A stretch of DNA of 64,000 nt from Thermanaerothrix daxensis (GCF_001306145.1 NZ_LGKO01000005.1:744001-808000); one strand, 5' to 3'; counted from the stretch's first letter, positions 24,585-34,538 are shown. Notes: a model not told the origin generated them from the sequence alone. Program-made: numbers and translations.

Positions 24585-25640
24585 ATGAATCTGGATGATA
24601 TGGCTAAAATCAATCAACTGGATCGCTACAATATGCGGGAGGCCATTGAGCATCTTCCGGATCAACTTGCTCAGGCTTGGGAACAGGGTTTAAGCCTGCC
24701 CTTGAGGGTGAAACCGCCGATCCGCCAGGTGGTAATCGCGGGCATGGGAGGCTCGGCGATTGGGGCTGATTTGTTTATTGCCTATGGCGAACCCCTGCTC
24801 ACTGTGCCTGTGGTGACCTGTCGCGAGTATCAGTTGCCGGCCTGGGCGCGTGGAGCAGAAACCCTTGTGATTGGGTCCTCGCATTCAGGGAATACGGAGG
24901 AAACGCTCTCAGCAGTCAAGCAAGCTGGCGAACGTGGATGCCAGGTGGTGGCAATCACAACCGGAGGAGAGCTGGCTGCCCTGGCTAGCGAAGCCGGATG
25001 GGATGTATGGCAGTTTGAGCATCATGGCCAGCCTCGTGCGGCCGTAGGATTTTCATTTGGCTTTTTGCTGGCCTTGTTTACCCGATTAGGGCTCCTACCC
25101 GACCCAACCCGTGATCTTAATGCCGCTCTTCGGGCCGTGCGCGAGCAGCAAGTCTCCCTTGGGGTGAATGTTCCCGTGGTTCACAACCCCGCTAAGCGTC
25201 TGGCTGGTCAACTCATAGGGCGTTGGGTTGTTGTGCTGGGCTCGGACGTGGCGGCACCGGTTGCGCGGCGCTGGAAGGGCCAGGTGAACGAATTGGCCAA
25301 AGCCTGGGCGCAATTCGAGATCTTACCTGAAGCCGATCACAATACGTTGGCTGGGATCGAAAATCCAGAAGCGCTTTTCGAAAAGATGATGGTGCTTTTC
25401 TTACGTACCCCCTCAGACCATCCGCGGAATCGCCTGCGCAATGAATTGACTTTACAGGCCTTCCTAACCGCAGGGATAAATGTGGATTTTGTACAGGGGA
25501 GGGGAGAAGGGCGCATGGCCCATCAATGGACGCTTCTCCACTTTGGTGATTATCTGGCCTACTACCTGGCCATGGCTTACGAGGTAGATCCAACCCCCGT
25601 GCAGGCCATTGAAGGCTTGAAAGCAGCCATGAAACAATAA
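24585..25640 (+). CDS. Bifunctional phosphoglucose/phosphomannose isomerase
   Basis: A 351-residue SIS-domain sugar isomerase interconverting glucose-6-P or mannose-6-P with fructose-6-P. Features: VVIAGMGGSAIGADLF (first SIS loop), VIGSSHSGNTEETLSAV (sugar-phosphate loop), the second SIS domain with LGSDVAAPVARRWKGQVNELAK, and EADHNTLAG with the catalytic Glu/His region. The size is typical of the bacterial/archaeal bifunctional family rather than PgiA. I choose ATG 24585 with GGAG upstream; the open frame extends to a TTG at 24543. It probably feeds glycolysis together with gap/pgk further on. Confidence 0.9.
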   Translation: MNLDDMAKINQLDRYNMREAIEHLPDQLAQAWEQGLSLPLRVKPPIRQVVIAGMGGSAIGADLFIAYGEPLLTVPVVTCREYQLPAWARGAETLVIGSSHSGNTEETLSAVKQAGERGCQVVAITTGGELAALASEAGWDVWQFEHHGQPRAAVGFSFGFLLALFTRLGLLPDPTRDLNAALRAVREQQVSLGVNVPVVHNPAKRLAGQLIGRWVVVLGSDVAAPVARRWKGQVNELAKAWAQFEILPEADHNTLAGIENPEALFEKMMVLFLRTPSDHPRNRLRNELTLQAFLTAGINVDFVQGRGEGRMAHQWTLLHFGDYLAYYLAMAYEVDPTPVQAIEGLKAAMKQ

Positions 25641-25666
25641 CCTAAAGGCACCTTAGGAGTTATTAG

Positions 25667-25701
25667 GTACACGGGAGAGTGCTTAGCACCCTCCCGTGTA
25701 C
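25667..25701. terminator. Hairpin terminator between convergent genes
   Basis: An 11-bp perfect stem (25667-25677 with 25691-25701) enclosing an inner GTGC/GCAC helix. It lies between the isomerase gene (ends 25640) and bioY (ends 25709, opposite strand). T-runs are weak on both sides, so termination efficiency is uncertain. Confidence 0.65.
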
Positions 25702-25708
25702 TTTGGCA

Positions 25709-26287
25709 TCACAAGTGCGAGTCGGCCACCTTGCGGGCTGTGGGCAGGAGCAGGACGGCAAGGAGTGCCTTGAGGGCATCGCCGGGTAAAAAGGGCAAGA
25801 CCCCGCCCAGCCAGGCGCGCTCAAGCCCGATAAAGCGAGCCAATACTAAACTGCCTAATCCTAAGATGATCGTTTCGCCCACAATAAACATCAAGGCCAC
25901 CCTTCCCATTGAGCGATCCCAACCTCTTTCAGCCAGCCAACCGATCACGTAGGCAGCCACCACAAAACCCAACAGATACCCTCCAGTTGGTCCAAACAGG
26001 TGAACCGAGCCTGCAGCGCCGCCGGCAAACACTGGTAAACCCATACTCCCCTCAAGCAGGTACAGCCCAAGGCTGAGCGCAGCCCGATGGCTGCCTAAGG
26101 TTGCACCGACCAGAAAAACGCCCAGGGTCTGACCAGTAATAGGAACCGGGGTGAATGGCAGAGGGATGCGTACTTGTGCCAGTGCGGCAACTAGGAGACT
26201 GCCCCCAAAAATCAACAGGGCATCTTGCAACCCGCGCTGGCGAACGCCGAGGCGGGCAGTTAAGGAGAGAGCGAGAGGACGATTCAT
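25709..26287 (-). CDS. bioY: Biotin transporter substrate-binding subunit BioY
   Basis: A 192-residue, six-helix S-component of an energy-coupling-factor transporter. The family blocks are RIPLPFTPVPITGQTLGVFLVGA (start of helix region), GLPVFAGGAAG, LFGPTGGYLLGFV and PFLPGDALKALLA. No EcfA/EcfT genes are adjacent, so it either uses a shared energising module or works alone, both known for BioY. GAGGTT upstream of ATG 26287 is a reasonable ribosome site. I looked for a BirA-type operator between here and cydD and found none that was convincing. Confidence 0.93.
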   Translation of the reverse strand: MNRPLALSLTARLGVRQRGLQDALLIFGGSLLVAALAQVRIPLPFTPVPITGQTLGVFLVGATLGSHRAALSLGLYLLEGSMGLPVFAGGAAGSVHLFGPTGGYLLGFVVAAYVIGWLAERGWDRSMGRVALMFIVGETIILGLGSLVLARFIGLERAWLGGVLPFLPGDALKALLAVLLLPTARKVADSHL

Positions 26288-26390
26288 GATTGAACCTCAC
26301 CGTTGAGATGTAGGAAGCTTTTCTCGAGTAAGTTAACCCGGTAAGGACTTTAAGGATGTGCTCAGGAGGTGGTTTTATAATCAACATGCC

Positions 26391-28148
26391 ATGCGTGAAT
26401 TCAAGCGATTGTTCAAATGGGCCCGTTCAGAGGGGTGGGGGATAGCCCTGGTGGTGAGTACGGGGATGGGGATTGGGCTCTTAACTGTGCTGCAGGCTTA
26501 CCTGATCGCTCAGATCGTGAATGCAGCATTTATGCAGCATCAGGGTTGGGCGGATCTGGATCGTCCCATGGTACTCCTGCTTGGAGTTATGGGGGCTCGG
26601 GCGGGGGCAGTTTGGAGCAATGAAGTTGCTGCCCAGCGGGTGGCCGTGCGGATTAAGGCCCGCTTACGCCGTGCCTTGTTGGAGGCAATGCTGCGAGCTG
26701 GCCCTGCCTACTTGAAGACCAGACGCATAGGCGATTTGATTGCCGCAGCCATGCAGGGGGTGGAGTCACTGGAGCCTTTCTTTGCCCATTATGTGCCCCA
26801 GGCCGTGCTGGCGGCTGGAGTGCCGCTCCTTGTATTGGCAGTGGTTTTTCCCCTGGATTGGCTGACCGGATTGGTGTTTTTGGTGACGGCCCCCTTGATC
26901 CCGCTTTTCATGATGCTCATTGGGCGAATGGCAGAACGGTTGACCCGCCGTCAGTGGCAGGCACTGCAACGTCTGAGCGAATACATTCTGGATACTTTAC
27001 AAGGGCTGGTCAGTTTGAAGGCAATGGGACGGGTCAGGGAGCGTGAAACACATTTGGGGCGGGTCGCTGATGCTTACTACACTACCACCCTCACAGTGTT
27101 GCGGATGACATTTCTTTCAGCCCTGGCAATGGAATTGATCAGTACCCTAAGTACGGCACTGGTTGCAGTAGAGATTGGATTGCGTTTGCTCTATGGGCGT
27201 CTGGACTTTCTCCACGGCTTTTTCATTCTGCTGATTGCTCCCGAATTCTACCTGCCTTTGCGTATGCTGGGCCAGCGTTTCCATGCGGCGATGTCTGGGG
27301 TGAGTGCTGCCCAGACGATCTTTACACTGCTGGATGAGGCTGAGACTGCTTCAGCGTGGTCGCGTGTCTCACTCATGGAGGAAAAACCGGTTCAGTCCAT
27401 AGTCTCTTTGGCACCTCCCCTGAGGATTCGGTTCGAGGATGTGGCGTTTACCTACCCGGGACGCCCAGATATGACGTTGCAGGATATCACGTTTGAGATT
27501 CAAAGGGGGCAGAAGGTGGCATTAATCGGCCCGAGCGGGGCCGGAAAAACCACCCTGGCCTATCTGCTGTTAGGCTTTTTACAGCCCAGCGGCGGACGGA
27601 TCTTGGTAAATGATCATCCCCTGGCACAGATCCCTTTTGAGGAATGGCGGAAATTTATTGCCTGGGTTCCCCAAAATCCTTATGTGTTTCATGCCAATCT
27701 GGCCTGGAATGTTCGTATGGCCTGTCCGGAGGCTCCGGAAGAAGCCCTGAGGGTCGCTGGGCGGCGAGCATTTCTGGATGAGGTGCTTGCACACCATCCC
27801 CGTGCTTGGGACATGGTCGTGGGAGAACAGGGGGGTGGGTTAAGCGGGGGTGAAGCACAGCGCGTAGCGCTGGCACGCGCATTTCTGAAAGATGCACCGC
27901 TTCTGGTCATGGATGAGCCCACGGCTCATCTTGATCCGGATTTAGAGGTCCGTTTGGAACGGGTGATTCGTACTTTGTTGGAAGGACGCACCAGTTTGAT
28001 CATTGCGCATCGTTTGACTACGATTCAGAATGCCGATTGGGTGTTGGTGCTGGAAGATGGGCGCATTGTCGAACAAGGCCCGCCAGCAGATCTTCTTGCA
28101 CGCAAGGGCGCCTTCTACACCCATCTGGCTCAATGGAGGGCATTGTGA
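26391..28148 (+). CDS. cydD: Thiol reductant ABC exporter subunit CydD
   Basis: A 585-residue ABC exporter half: six membrane helices in the first 310 residues, then Walker A GPSGAGKTT, signature LSGGEAQRVALARAF, Walker B LLVMDEPTAHLD and H-loop IIAHRLTT. With CydC it exports cysteine or glutathione and is needed for cytochrome bd assembly. The start is ambiguous: ATG 26391 has a TATAAT nine bases upstream and an AGGAGGT too far away (20 bases), while GTG 26358 would extend it by 11 residues. It overlaps cydC by four bases (GTGA). No cydAB genes lie in the window. Confidence 0.9.
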   Translation: MREFKRLFKWARSEGWGIALVVSTGMGIGLLTVLQAYLIAQIVNAAFMQHQGWADLDRPMVLLLGVMGARAGAVWSNEVAAQRVAVRIKARLRRALLEAMLRAGPAYLKTRRIGDLIAAAMQGVESLEPFFAHYVPQAVLAAGVPLLVLAVVFPLDWLTGLVFLVTAPLIPLFMMLIGRMAERLTRRQWQALQRLSEYILDTLQGLVSLKAMGRVRERETHLGRVADAYYTTTLTVLRMTFLSALAMELISTLSTALVAVEIGLRLLYGRLDFLHGFFILLIAPEFYLPLRMLGQRFHAAMSGVSAAQTIFTLLDEAETASAWSRVSLMEEKPVQSIVSLAPPLRIRFEDVAFTYPGRPDMTLQDITFEIQRGQKVALIGPSGAGKTTLAYLLLGFLQPSGGRILVNDHPLAQIPFEEWRKFIAWVPQNPYVFHANLAWNVRMACPEAPEEALRVAGRRAFLDEVLAHHPRAWDMVVGEQGGGLSGGEAQRVALARAFLKDAPLLVMDEPTAHLDPDLEVRLERVIRTLLEGRTSLIIAHRLTTIQNADWVLVLEDGRIVEQGPPADLLARKGAFYTHLAQWRAL

Positions 28149-29893
28149 AGTTGATCTGGCGATTGGTGCAATTCTTGAAGCCCTACTCTGCTCACGTCGT
28201 CATCTCGATTTTGCTGGGGGTTGCTGCCATTGCCAGTAGCATTGGCTTGCTCGGAACGGCGGCCTATCTCATTGCTCGGGCTGCCCTGCATCCCTCGATA
28301 GCCGATCTGCACATCGCCATTGTGGGGGTGCGCTTTTTGGGCCTGGCGCGTAGCGTTATTCGGTATCTGGAACGCTGGGTTTCCCATGGGGTTAACTTGC
28401 GTTTGCTAGGAGAGTTGCAGCGCTGGCTTTATCGCACGCTGGTGCCCTTGCTACCTGCTCGAAAAACTGAATTGCCCACCGGTGATCTTCTTAATCGGGC
28501 TCTTGTTGATCTGGAGAATCTGGAGAACTTCTACGTGCGTTTTATTTCCCCCATCATCGTGATGGCGCTGACCACATTAGGGCTGACGTGGTTTAGTGGT
28601 GCCATTTTTTCCGGGTTCTGGCCCTGGGTAGCCATTGGCTTGCTGGGTGCTGGTGGGGTGATACCTCTGATGACGTATCGAATGACGCGGAAACCTGCCT
28701 TGAAACAGGTGGAGGTGAACGCTGGGTTGAGTATTCGGTTAGTCGAGTTTGTTCAGGGCATGGAAGATTACCTGCTCTTCGGGCAGGAGAGATCTATGCT
28801 CAAACAAATTGAGGATCTGGAGACTACTTATCATCGCGTTCAAATGCATCGTGCCTTGCGCGGTGGACTGGGGAATGGATTGGCCTCGTTGTGGGTGTGG
28901 TTTACCGTTTGGGGGGTGCTGGGAGTGGGCCTTGACCCGGTAGCACGGGAGGAACTCAATGGTGTGCTATGGGTTGCGTTGGTAGTTGGTGTGCTTGCCA
29001 GCCATGAAGCGGTAAGCGCGGTCATGCTAGGAGCACAGAATCTTCCTCTGGCATTGCACTCAGCGCATCGCTTGTTATCTCTGGAAACGCTGAAGCGACG
29101 GCAGATAGCTCCAACGCATTTGCACCTCGGGAAGGACGATTATCAGCCGGATATTTTGATACGCAACCTCTCGTTTCGTTACGCTCCCGATACCCCTCCT
29201 GTGCTGAGGGACATTAACCTGGATATCCCTTTGGGTCGTCGGATAGGCATAGTAGGGCCCAGCGGTGCGGGTAAATCCACCCTGGTCAATCTTTTCTTAC
29301 GCTTCTGGGACTACGACGAAGGCGAAATTTTCATTGGTGGAGTCCCGCTGAGACTTTGGGATGAAGCATCACTACACCGGGTTTTGGCGGTGCTTGAACA
29401 ACGACCGCATATTTTTAGTGACACCCTGCGCGGGAATCTGCGCCTCGCGGCGCCGGAGGCAACAGAGGACCAATTGTGGTGGGCGCTGGAACAGGTTGAA
29501 TTGGCAGACTGGGCTCGGCGTTTGCCGGAAGGACTGAATACCTGGGTGGGTAACCTGGGGGCTCGCATGAGCGGCGGTGAGCGCCAGCGATTGGCCCTGG
29601 CTCGTTTGTTTCTGAGCAAAGCCTCTGTGATTATCCTGGATGAGCCGGGTGTTCATCTGGATCGTGCTCAAGAAGCGCGCATTCTTAACCGCTTAATGGC
29701 CTGGGTGGGAGAGCGCACGTTGATCTGGATTGCGCACTCCCCTCAAGGGTTGGATCAGGTGGATGAGATTGTGGTGCTGAATCGAGGAGAAATTGTGGAA
29801 CGCGGCACACCCCACGCATTACGAGAGGGGAATGGGTTCTTCGGCCGGATGGTCAAACTGTCCAGTCGTGCTGCTGGTGACGTGGTGATCTGA
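28145..29893 (+). CDS. cydC: Thiol reductant ABC exporter subunit CydC
   Basis: A 582-residue partner of CydD. Six membrane helices (about 10-300), Walker A GPSGAGKST, signature MSGGERQRLALARLFL, Walker B VIILDEPGVHLD and a switch region LIWIAHSPQG with His present. GTG 28145 is chosen because it overlaps the cydD stop in GTGA and has GGAGGG just upstream; ATG 28133 is an alternative inside cydD. The short D-E-P-G-V-H-L-D in Walker B/D-loop differs from the usual T-x-x-L-D. Tight coupling supports a 1:1 heterodimer. Confidence 0.9.
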   Translation: MKLIWRLVQFLKPYSAHVVISILLGVAAIASSIGLLGTAAYLIARAALHPSIADLHIAIVGVRFLGLARSVIRYLERWVSHGVNLRLLGELQRWLYRTLVPLLPARKTELPTGDLLNRALVDLENLENFYVRFISPIIVMALTTLGLTWFSGAIFSGFWPWVAIGLLGAGGVIPLMTYRMTRKPALKQVEVNAGLSIRLVEFVQGMEDYLLFGQERSMLKQIEDLETTYHRVQMHRALRGGLGNGLASLWVWFTVWGVLGVGLDPVAREELNGVLWVALVVGVLASHEAVSAVMLGAQNLPLALHSAHRLLSLETLKRRQIAPTHLHLGKDDYQPDILIRNLSFRYAPDTPPVLRDINLDIPLGRRIGIVGPSGAGKSTLVNLFLRFWDYDEGEIFIGGVPLRLWDEASLHRVLAVLEQRPHIFSDTLRGNLRLAAPEATEDQLWWALEQVELADWARRLPEGLNTWVGNLGARMSGGERQRLALARLFLSKASVIILDEPGVHLDRAQEARILNRLMAWVGERTLIWIAHSPQGLDQVDEIVVLNRGEIVERGTPHALREGNGFFGRMVKLSSRAAGDVVI

Positions 29894-29916
29894 AGGAACT
29901 GCCAGAAGTTAAAGGG

Positions 29917-31272
29917 TCATTGATTCAGGTTGGCCATCATGGTCATGCGCAGGGCAATGCGATTGATCTCGCGCAGGGCGCTGAGCAGTTCGGGGGGCTG
30001 GTTTTGTTTTTCACCCTGGGCGATGAGCCCACTCACCAATTGCAAAAACTCTTCTGTGACCAATTCGACTTTTTCCTGCATTTTCTTCTGACGTTCCTCG
30101 TAGGATGGGAGGCTGAGCAACTCTTCCAGGAAGGCCACTTCGGGGGGCGGGGCACTCAACTTTTCGAGATGGGCACGCATGCGTTGCAGTCGGGAGATGC
30201 GCTCTAAATCCGCGTTTTTACGGGCCTGCTCCAGTTCCTCGTCCAAGGCTTTGAAGAAAAACTCGTCAATGGCCTCCAGGCTTTCCTCGATGGCTTGCTC
30301 GATATTTTGGGCAGAAGCGATTTGTTGTACCAGGCGACGGCTCTGCTCGTATCGGCGTTGGAGTTGCTCATCAATCTGCCGTGAATACTCCAGCAGTTTT
30401 GTGCGCAGGGCTTCAAGACGCTCTTTTTCGGTGTTGTCCTGGGCGGCATCAATGCGTTCTGTGAGAATTTGGAAGAATTCATAATCCAATCCGTTGCGCA
30501 CTAACCCAACCAGTGCGGTCAGGGCCGCCTCGCTGCGAGCATCAAGCATCAAATCAAGCAATTTTTCTCGTGTCAGGCCTTGACGACTTGCCTGCTGAAG
30601 TTTCTGCAAAATCTCCTGAACTTCCTGAGTTTGATTTTTGATCTCTTGACCCGTTTTGGTGTTATTGAGCGCCTCTTGCTGCAGGGAGGCCAGCACGCGT
30701 GCTGTTCGTTCATCGCCCTGTGCCAGCATTGCCTCGGTGATTTGGGAAAGCATAAGGAAGAAATCAGCGTCGATTAGTCCTTCTTCCTGCTGCATCAGGG
30801 CTTTGCGCTCCTCTGGGCTGACAGTGCCCACAAGGCGTTGGATCAAATCAAAACGTTTTTGCTGCTTTTCCAGCACCTCGCGCGTAATACCATCTGCCTC
30901 CAGAATGCGCTCAATAAGCGTTTGGAAGGTCAACATGGTCTGAGGGCGGAGCAGGTAGGCTTTACGCTTCTCTAACGGCAGGCGGTTGGTAATCTGATTG
31001 ATTAGCGGGCCGATCAGGCGCTCTTGATCGTTGACCGAAAGGCCCAGTTCAGGTGGAAAATAAGTGAGCAGGAGTTCTTTCTCCGGGTCGTGATAGACCA
31101 GGGGAGCGCTGACCATACCATTAAAACCGCACGTTGGGCAGTGGATGACATTGACTTGCCCACTCAATAGCCGTTGCTTGACGGAGGGATCTACCGAAAC
31201 ATCCAGAAGTTGCTCCAGGTCGGCAATCACCGGGGATTTGCAGCGCGGACAAGAGGTCTGAACTTTGGGCAT
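29917..31272 (-). CDS. CpXC-domain protein with long coiled-coil region
   Basis: A 451-residue soluble protein. The N-terminus carries two zinc-knuckle-like pairs, CPRC (residue 8) and CPTC (residue 45, HCPTCGFNGMV), of the CpXC family. The rest is strongly helical and rich in Glu, Gln and Arg (LEKQQKRFDLIQRL, EEIKNQTQEVQEILQKLQQ, LEQARKNADLERISRLQ), consistent with a long coiled coil. Function is unknown. It lies tail-to-tail with cydC. A TATAAT lies about 40 bases upstream of the ATG, and no clear SD is seen. Confidence 0.82.
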   Translation of the reverse strand: MPKVQTSCPRCKSPVIADLEQLLDVSVDPSVKQRLLSGQVNVIHCPTCGFNGMVSAPLVYHDPEKELLLTYFPPELGLSVNDQERLIGPLINQITNRLPLEKRKAYLLRPQTMLTFQTLIERILEADGITREVLEKQQKRFDLIQRLVGTVSPEERKALMQQEEGLIDADFFLMLSQITEAMLAQGDERTARVLASLQQEALNNTKTGQEIKNQTQEVQEILQKLQQASRQGLTREKLLDLMLDARSEAALTALVGLVRNGLDYEFFQILTERIDAAQDNTEKERLEALRTKLLEYSRQIDEQLQRRYEQSRRLVQQIASAQNIEQAIEESLEAIDEFFFKALDEELEQARKNADLERISRLQRMRAHLEKLSAPPPEVAFLEELLSLPSYEERQKKMQEKVELVTEEFLQLVSGLIAQGEKQNQPPELLSALREINRIALRMTMMANLNQ

Positions 31273-31351
31273 AGGATATGGATTCGCTTTCTTTTAAGGA
31301 ATCAACAGGGGCATTATACCATGCTCACAACAGGATGACACGAAGGCCCGC

Positions 31352-32917
31352 TTATTGTGATTGCCGGGGTAACGAGAAGCAGATCCGAGCTCCTTGTTCG
31401 GTCCCCGAGTCCACCCAAATCTTCCCACCGTGGGCTTCTATGATCGCGCGACTCAGATATAACCCCAGGCCGGCTCCTTTGGTCTGGCGCATAACTTCAG
31501 GGGAGCGGTAAAAGCGATCGAAGATATGGGGGCGGTCAGAGGGCGCGATACCCGGTCCCTGATCGCTCACACATACAATTACCACGTCGGGCTGGACTCG
31601 GCCAGAGATGCGGATCTCGCCTTGCGGTGCATATTTGATTGCGTTGGAGATCAGGTTCGTCAAAACCTGCTGCAAGCGGTCTTCGTCGGCGAGGATAACG
31701 GGAAAATCGGTTGGGAAATCCACTACGATGGTATGGCGGCTGGTCTGAGTAGCCATGCGCTGTGAAACTCGTGAAGCCAATTCGGGTAGCCACACGTCAG
31801 CGCGTTTGAGGGTGAGGCCGCCAGCCTGTAAGCGCGATGCATCCAGTAAATTTTCGATTAGTGCTCCCAGACGGTCGGCTTCCTCTTCAATGATCGCCAG
31901 GCTCTCCTGGACAATTTCCGGGTCCCATTGAGCGTCCTCGCGGCGCAAGGTGCTAACGTAGCCTTTAATCAACGCCAGAGGGGTCTTTAGTTCATGGCTA
32001 ATGATTGATATGAAGGTGCTCTTAAGTTCATCGGCTTCGCGAAAGCGGGTGATATCGCGAACAATGGCGATGATATTGAGGAGCTTGCCCTCGCTTAAAA
32101 GCGGCGCGTAGGTAATACCCACCGGGACGGTATTGCGAGGCCCTTGGCACTTAAGGTCGCCTTCCACATAGAGGTAAGCGTTTGGCATGAGCGGCCAGCC
32201 TCCGGCAACCGCCTGCTCTAGTGTCATGTCTTTTGGGGGGGAAGCCCAATTGACCACGGCTTCGTGAGGGTTACCCTGAATCTTTTCACGAGGTATTCCC
32301 AGAAGGCGTGCAAAGGCGGGATTGCAGCGTTCAACCTTTAAGTCGGGATTGAGGATGAGCACGCCATCTGCAACAGCGTCCAGGAGACCATCCAGGCGTT
32401 GTTTACTGCGGGCTAGTTGGGTGTAGAGCTGCGCGTTAGAAACTGCGATGGCCGCCTGATCGGCAAAGGAGGTGAGCAGGGCGCGGTCATTGGCTGAAAA
32501 GGCGGCCGGGTAAGAGCGAAAAATGAAAATCACCCCCAGCACGCGGTTACGGGCCACCAACGGCAAAACCACACCGTGAAGTAAGCCAAAACTGGCGGTA
32601 AGGGCCAATTCCCGCAAGCGGTGGTCAATCTCCAAAAGTTCGAAGTAATCCGGATCAGGAGATTCAGTGATCTCGTTCAGATACGGAGCCAGAAACTTAA
32701 CAAAAGCTTCGGGAATTCCCTGAGCGACTGCCACTTTCCACGAGCCATCTTCCTCTCGGAGGGCAATTAGGCCAGCCTGCCCCGCCAGCATTTCAATGGT
32801 AATGCGCAAAATGCGCCCAAGCAAGACATCCAGATCTAATTCTTGAGTCAGGGCGCGCGTAATTTCTAAAAGATAGTCACGCTGGCGAATTCGAAAGTCG
32901 GGGAGCATGAAGCTCAT
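31352..32917 (-). CDS. Cytosolic sensor histidine kinase (GAF-PAS-HisKA-HATPase)
   Basis: A 521-residue kinase without membrane segments. A GAF domain spans about 20-185 (AGLIALREEDGSWKVAVAQG ... LPLVARNRVLGVIF ... SFADQAAIAVSNAQLY), then PAS (about 190-300, GVLILNPDLKVERCNPAFAR), HisKA with the phospho-acceptor in ISHELKTPL (about residue 307) and a full HATPase_c domain (NLISNAIKYAP, DQGPGIAPSD, GAGLGLYLSRAIIEAHGG). Its start overlaps the stop of the aminotransferase gene by four bases (ATGA). No response regulator gene is adjacent, so the partner is encoded elsewhere. Confidence 0.93.
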   Translation of the reverse strand: MSFMLPDFRIRQRDYLLEITRALTQELDLDVLLGRILRITIEMLAGQAGLIALREEDGSWKVAVAQGIPEAFVKFLAPYLNEITESPDPDYFELLEIDHRLRELALTASFGLLHGVVLPLVARNRVLGVIFIFRSYPAAFSANDRALLTSFADQAAIAVSNAQLYTQLARSKQRLDGLLDAVADGVLILNPDLKVERCNPAFARLLGIPREKIQGNPHEAVVNWASPPKDMTLEQAVAGGWPLMPNAYLYVEGDLKCQGPRNTVPVGITYAPLLSEGKLLNIIAIVRDITRFREADELKSTFISIISHELKTPLALIKGYVSTLRREDAQWDPEIVQESLAIIEEEADRLGALIENLLDASRLQAGGLTLKRADVWLPELASRVSQRMATQTSRHTIVVDFPTDFPVILADEDRLQQVLTNLISNAIKYAPQGEIRISGRVQPDVVIVCVSDQGPGIAPSDRPHIFDRFYRSPEVMRQTKGAGLGLYLSRAIIEAHGGKIWVDSGTEQGARICFSLPRQSQ

Positions 32918-34272
32918 AGACGAGCGTCTCCGGGGTGGGTAACTGGGTGCAGGAAAAGTTCGTCCTCTGCCTGTCCGATGGCAGCCTCTAGGATTGCTAA
33001 CCCCTCTTCCATTTCGCTATAGGTGATGCACAAGGGTGGTGAGATGCGGATAGTACTGGTGCTACACCCCAGCACAATTAGCCCCCTTTCAAAGCACAGG
33101 TCTACCACTCGATCTCGCAGTATCTCATGGGGCTCTTTGGTATCACGATCACGTACAAATTCAACACCAATCATCAGCCCCAGACCGCGTACATCGCCAA
33201 TGGAAGGGTGGCGTTCCATCATGTCACGCAGCCGCTTGAGAGCAAATTGACCCATGGTGGCAGCGTTTTGCATGTAACCGTTTTCGATCAGGTTAAGCGT
33301 AGCCAGTGCGGCGGCGCATGAAAGCGGATTGCCGCCGTAGGTGTTACCATGACTGCCTTTAGGCCAGGTTACCAGATGTTTACGGGCGGCCATGACCCCC
33401 AAGGGCATGCCAGATGCAATGCCTTTGGCAATACAAATCATATCGGGTTCTACGCCAAAATGCTGTATCCCCCACCACTTGCCGGTGCGTCCTACCCCGC
33501 TTTGTACTTCATCTACAATTAGAAGGATGCCATAGCGATCACATAAATCCCTCAAGGCGGGGAAGAAGCCGGGTGCTGGTACAACATACCCCCCTTCTCC
33601 CAAAACCGGTTCCACAATGATCCCGGCTACCGAGTCGGGAGGAACCAATTTAGCGAAGATCTCTTGCTCCAGATACCGTACAACCGTTTGACCATAGGGC
33701 TCGTCGGGAAGGGACTGGAGCACTGGCCGGTAAGGATTCGGGTAAGGCACATGGGTCACGCCTGGCATCAGCGGGAGGAAACCGCGGTGGTAAGCGGACT
33801 TGCTGGCGGTAAATGCAAGAGAGCCCATCGTTCGCCCGTGAAATCCTCCCAGAAAACCGATGAACTCTGTGCGGCCAGTGTAATACCGGGCTAACTTAAT
33901 GGCGGTTTCAACGGCCCCTGTGCCCGAATTGGTCATGAAACAAATGGCATCTTCATCAAAGGGAACAATGCGGTTGATATATTCCGCCAGTTCAATCCAT
34001 TTGGGATGGTAAAAGTCAGAGGAGATGTGAATAAATTTTTCGGCCTGCTCCTGGATTGCTTTGACCACCTGGGGGTGGCTGTGGCCAGTTGAAACCACTG
34101 CAATTCCGGCCGCAAAATCCAGAAAACGATGCCCATCCACATCCCAAACTTCAACCCCGCGCCCGTGGTCCATTACAAAGGGATGGCTGCGTGGGTAAGA
34201 AGGGGAGATGACGGCTCTATCTCTGGCGATGTACTGCTGGGCTTTGGGGCCGGGTAAATGGGTTAACCGCAT
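32914..34272 (-). CDS. Class III aminotransferase (GABA/acetylornithine type)
   Basis: A 452-residue PLP enzyme. N-terminal VWDVDGHRFLDFAAGIAV, the cofactor loop MTNSGTGAVETAIKLARYYTGR, EPVLGEGGYVVPAPGFF, IVDEVQSGVGRTGKWW (Asp binding the pyridine ring) and the Schiff-base lysine in CIAKGIASGMPLG (about 283) are all present. Similarity in motif style is closest to 4-aminobutyrate or ornithine-type aminotransferases of thermophiles. A CAGGAGG ribosome site precedes ATG 34272. It has a long putative leader (a reverse TATAAT at 34502-34507) and is coupled to the downstream sensor kinase. Substrate uncertain. Confidence 0.9.
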   Translation of the reverse strand: MRLTHLPGPKAQQYIARDRAVISPSYPRSHPFVMDHGRGVEVWDVDGHRFLDFAAGIAVVSTGHSHPQVVKAIQEQAEKFIHISSDFYHPKWIELAEYINRIVPFDEDAICFMTNSGTGAVETAIKLARYYTGRTEFIGFLGGFHGRTMGSLAFTASKSAYHRGFLPLMPGVTHVPYPNPYRPVLQSLPDEPYGQTVVRYLEQEIFAKLVPPDSVAGIIVEPVLGEGGYVVPAPGFFPALRDLCDRYGILLIVDEVQSGVGRTGKWWGIQHFGVEPDMICIAKGIASGMPLGVMAARKHLVTWPKGSHGNTYGGNPLSCAAALATLNLIENGYMQNAATMGQFALKRLRDMMERHPSIGDVRGLGLMIGVEFVRDRDTKEPHEILRDRVVDLCFERGLIVLGCSTSTIRISPPLCITYSEMEEGLAILEAAIGQAEDELFLHPVTHPGDARL

Positions 34273-34538
34273 AAGTGTGCCTCCTGGAAAGTTGGATTGG
34301 GTTGAATAAGTCCTTAGAGAAGATTTTAGGGGAGAGAATGAGAATGGGGTGAGTTATTTGTGTATCCCATCTTTTCTTACTTTGCAAACGTCGAATGGGA
34401 CGTTCATGTAATCCAGTTAACCGGTTCACTTCTTAAAGATCCCCTAATGTGGAAGGCTAATGCGATGGAATGGGAGATTTTACAATGCGCTTGCCTTTCT
34501 CATTATAGCATGGGAAGCTCTGGGGTAGCCCAAATATA

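Noticed and set aside
26288-26390. BirA operator between bioY and cydD
   Set aside because: A GTTAAC palindrome is present but nothing resembles the paired TTGTAAACC/GGTTTACAA half-sites.
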